Both the position numbers and the translations under genes were made by a program. Below are positions 62,277 through 64,000 of a DNA stretch of 64,000 bases, piece after piece. The DNA is taken from NCBI RefSeq assembly GCF_039939195.1, contig NZ_JBDUUH010000019.1:1-64000 (forward strand), written 5' to 3'. The first letter of the stretch is position 1; each line of letters starts with the position of its first letter. The notes under the pieces are model-generated. The model made no database searches, was not told the DNA's origin, and saw only the letters and a list, made by a program, of their open reading frames with translations. The DNA is from Foliimonas ilicis (lineage in GTDB: Bacteria; Pseudomonadota; Alphaproteobacteria; Rhizobiales; Rhizobiaceae).

Positions 62277-64000
62277 TCAGACTTTAAAAACTCGCCTCGC
62301 CGGAAGTCCCCAGCCAACGGCCGCGCTTAGCTGCCGGATCGTCATCCGCAATTCCGATGGCATCTCCCCGAAATCCGCCGCCATCTGCGCCGCACCATAA
62401 GTCCAGAATGGCGTTGCCGATTCCGCAACTCGCCGCACTTCGCCAGTCATCCCGCCAATCTCGATCCGATACGCCTCGCTTTCCTCGCCAAGCGCGATCT
62501 CATTCTGCATCCAGCTATCGGCATTGATGCGCCCACGCCTGATCCAGGAGAATTCGAAGCCAGCCCCCTTGCGCATTCGCAGATGCACCGGCGACAACGG
62601 CAATTTTGCCCGAACACCCCCGATTTCCCTGCTCGTCGCAAAATTCGCGTCGGAAAAATCCACCCCGGCAGCACCCGCACGCCAGTTCAGCTCAAGCCCC
62701 GCCTCGCTTGCCCGCAACCCCGCAGGCTCGACTGCGCTGTCCAGCATCACGAAATACGCTCCCGCAGACGCGCCGCATGCCGCCGCATCGCCCGTACCCA
62801 ATTGCCCGCGCAGCAATCCGCCGAGCCGCCAGACATCCGGTTCGATCTCTTCCGCAGTTTCGAACTGCAGAACTTCCCAAACACCGGACACCGAACGAAC
62901 CGCCGCCGCATTGCCTCCATTCAAAAGCTGCAACCTGCTGATGCTCGCCGCCTCACCGCCAAAAAACTCAATGACCATCGTCGCGGAGCGCTGGATGCGC
63001 CCCTCGCCACCCGGCCCAAGCGCCTCGCGCAGCACGCCGACATTCGCTGACCTGCCGACAGACCCCCTGTATTCAAAACCCGTATCTTCCGGTGACACGA
63101 AGACATTCTGCGTCCGCCAAGGTTTTCGCCAAAGCGCCGCACGAAACTGCTCTTCCGGCGCACCTGCCCCATTCATCGGCAGGTCGAGAAACAGCGCTAG
63201 TGGCTGCCCGGCAAGGATCGTCGGTGCCACCTTTGAGGCCAGCGCTCCCGGCCCCCAGGGCGCTGGCAGAGACCGCACGATCTGCCGCGCCGAAACCTTC
63301 CGCATCAGCCCGTCCTCGATCTCCGTCACGATAAAATCGGCATCGCTACCCGATGCTGGCACACGAATAATGGCACCCGGCACGATCTTCTCATCCGGCT
63401 GCGCAACCGCGAAACTCACCACTTCCCGCTGCCCTGCCAGCCGGTTCATACGCTCTTCGAGCAGGCTCTTGCCTTGCCCCGCCTCCAACACGCCCGGAAA
63501 CGAAATCGTAAGCTGCCTGCTGCCCTTCGCGCCCAAAACCCTGCTGCGCACGGAGATCGTCTGATACTCGGTAAAAGGATCGCGGAATTCGAGGATCGCC
63601 TCCGCAGGCATATCCTGATCCCCGCTTCTCACGGTCTCGACCACCGCACTGCCTTCTTCGCTCACCATCTCGTCGACGATGATCGGCTCGCCTCGCAGCG
63701 CCGTCTCCTGCCGGAAGCTCAGCCCCTTCGCATCCTGCCTCACACCCAAGCCGAACAAATCGATCAACGGTTCCAGCGCCTGCCGCGCCGTCGTCGGATC
63801 GGAAATCACATAGCCCGTAACCGTCCCTTCCGCGCCCGAAACGTCGGCAGGCTCGATGCCGTGATCGGCGAGAACCGCATTGATCAGATCGCCGATTTCA
63901 GGGTTTCCGGCGCGCCCGTTCAGCCAATGCCCGCAATGCCAGTTCGCACCATCCGCCCAAAGATCGCTGCGTTTCGGAAACGCCGGCACAGGCCGCGCGT
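62277..64000 (-). CDS. Gene transfer agent host-specificity/baseplate protein, C-terminal part
   Basis: The frame is open to the right window edge, so the N terminus is missing; about 574 residues are seen. Near the edge it reads DLWADGANWHCGHWLNGR, the end of the TIM-barrel-like domain of GTA host-specificity proteins (gp15 of RcGTA), followed by the phage-tail_3-type region and a long beta-rich tail. These proteins form the tail tip that contacts the recipient. It is intact over the visible part. Upstream GTA genes would lie beyond the window. Confidence 0.85.
   Translation of the reverse strand, partial: ARPVPAFPKRSDLWADGANWHCGHWLNGRAGNPEIGDLINAVLADHGIEPADVSGAEGTVTGYVISDPTTARQALEPLIDLFGLGVRQDAKGLSFRQETALRGEPIIVDEMVSEEGSAVVETVRSGDQDMPAEAILEFRDPFTEYQTISVRSRVLGAKGSRQLTISFPGVLEAGQGKSLLEERMNRLAGQREVVSFAVAQPDEKIVPGAIIRVPASGSDADFIVTEIEDGLMRKVSARQIVRSLPAPWGPGALASKVAPTILAGQPLALFLDLPMNGAGAPEEQFRAALWRKPWRTQNVFVSPEDTGFEYRGSVGRSANVGVLREALGPGGEGRIQRSATMVIEFFGGEAASISRLQLLNGGNAAAVRSVSGVWEVLQFETAEEIEPDVWRLGGLLRGQLGTGDAAACGASAGAYFVMLDSAVEPAGLRASEAGLELNWRAGAAGVDFSDANFATSREIGGVRAKLPLSPVHLRMRKGAGFEFSWIRRGRINADSWMQNEIALGEESEAYRIEIGGMTGEVRRVAESATPFWTYGAAQMAADFGEMPSELRMTIRQLSAAVGWGLPARRVFKV

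Noticed and set aside
1..64000. CRISPR array, tRNA, rRNA, integrase or transposase genes
   Set aside because: None seen. The repeats present are inverted, few, and not regularly spaced like a CRISPR array.
62277..64000. Ordinary prophage tail gene
   Set aside because: The TIM-barrel end and tail layout match GTA host-specificity proteins and no other prophage genes are visible, although the region to the right is unseen.

Overview
The window looks like a chromosomal segment from an alphaproteobacterium of the order Hyphomicrobiales, most likely Brucellaceae (Brucella/Ochrobactrum type). The reasons are the feuN-like/feuP/feuQ genes next to cycHJKL (ccmI-E-F-H), degP and glnE, a lysyl-phosphatidylglycerol synthase paired with an AcvB/VirJ protein, a PleC-type kinase, the end of a gene transfer agent (GTA) cluster, and many long palindromic intergenic repeats. 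No rRNA, tRNA, CRISPR array, integrase or insertion sequence was seen. Gene density is high. The assignment rests on recognised families and gene order, not on a database search.

Layout. 1-4130: mprF/lpiA and acvB (envelope lysyl-PG). 4413-6959: a PAS-GGDEF-EAL protein. 6990-15517: one minus-strand eight-gene unit starting with an IclR regulator, then a binding-protein ABC transporter, a family III CoA-transferase, a CitE-like lyase, a D-2-hydroxyacid dehydrogenase and an RraA-type aldolase; this is the most interesting metabolic system here and its substrate is unknown. 15721-22537: leucine/isovalerate catabolism under a TetR regulator (isovaleryl-CoA dehydrogenase, methylcrotonyl-CoA carboxylase beta and alpha), interrupted by a P-loop kinase-like gene and a VOC-fold gene. 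22548-33274: mixed housekeeping and secreted proteins (LivK-like binding protein, DUF2147, GST, AMP nucleosidase, ETF-ubiquinone oxidoreductase), with most of the repeats. The ETF-ubiquinone oxidoreductase takes the electrons released by isovaleryl-CoA dehydrogenase.

33312-44000: a uracil-DNA glycosylase relative lacking some iron-sulfur cysteines, an XRE regulator, a DMT exporter, a lone CoxL-type molybdenum hydroxylase subunit, aminopeptidase N and a PleC-like histidine kinase. 44131-47334: small accessory genes (ATC hydrolase-like, ornithine cyclodeaminase-like, methyltransferase, DUF1801). 47377-58389: glnE, a two-component pair, the periplasmic protease DegP and the cytochrome c maturation genes ccmH, ccmF, ccmE and ccmI, all on the minus strand. 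58559-61658: a lipoprotein and feuQ, feuP and a feuN-like gene. 61760-64000: a small membrane protein and the 3' part of the GTA tail/host-specificity gene, which runs off the window.

Three families of structured intergenic repeats recur. Family 1 is a 46-48 bp inverted pair (23005-23148, 62085-62230, and a 20-nt fragment at 46845-46864). Family 2 is a C-rich nested palindrome (25796-25957, 29787-29948, and a fragment at 1-27). Family 3 is a single roughly 103-bp element between feuP and feuQ. Most lie at gene 3' ends.
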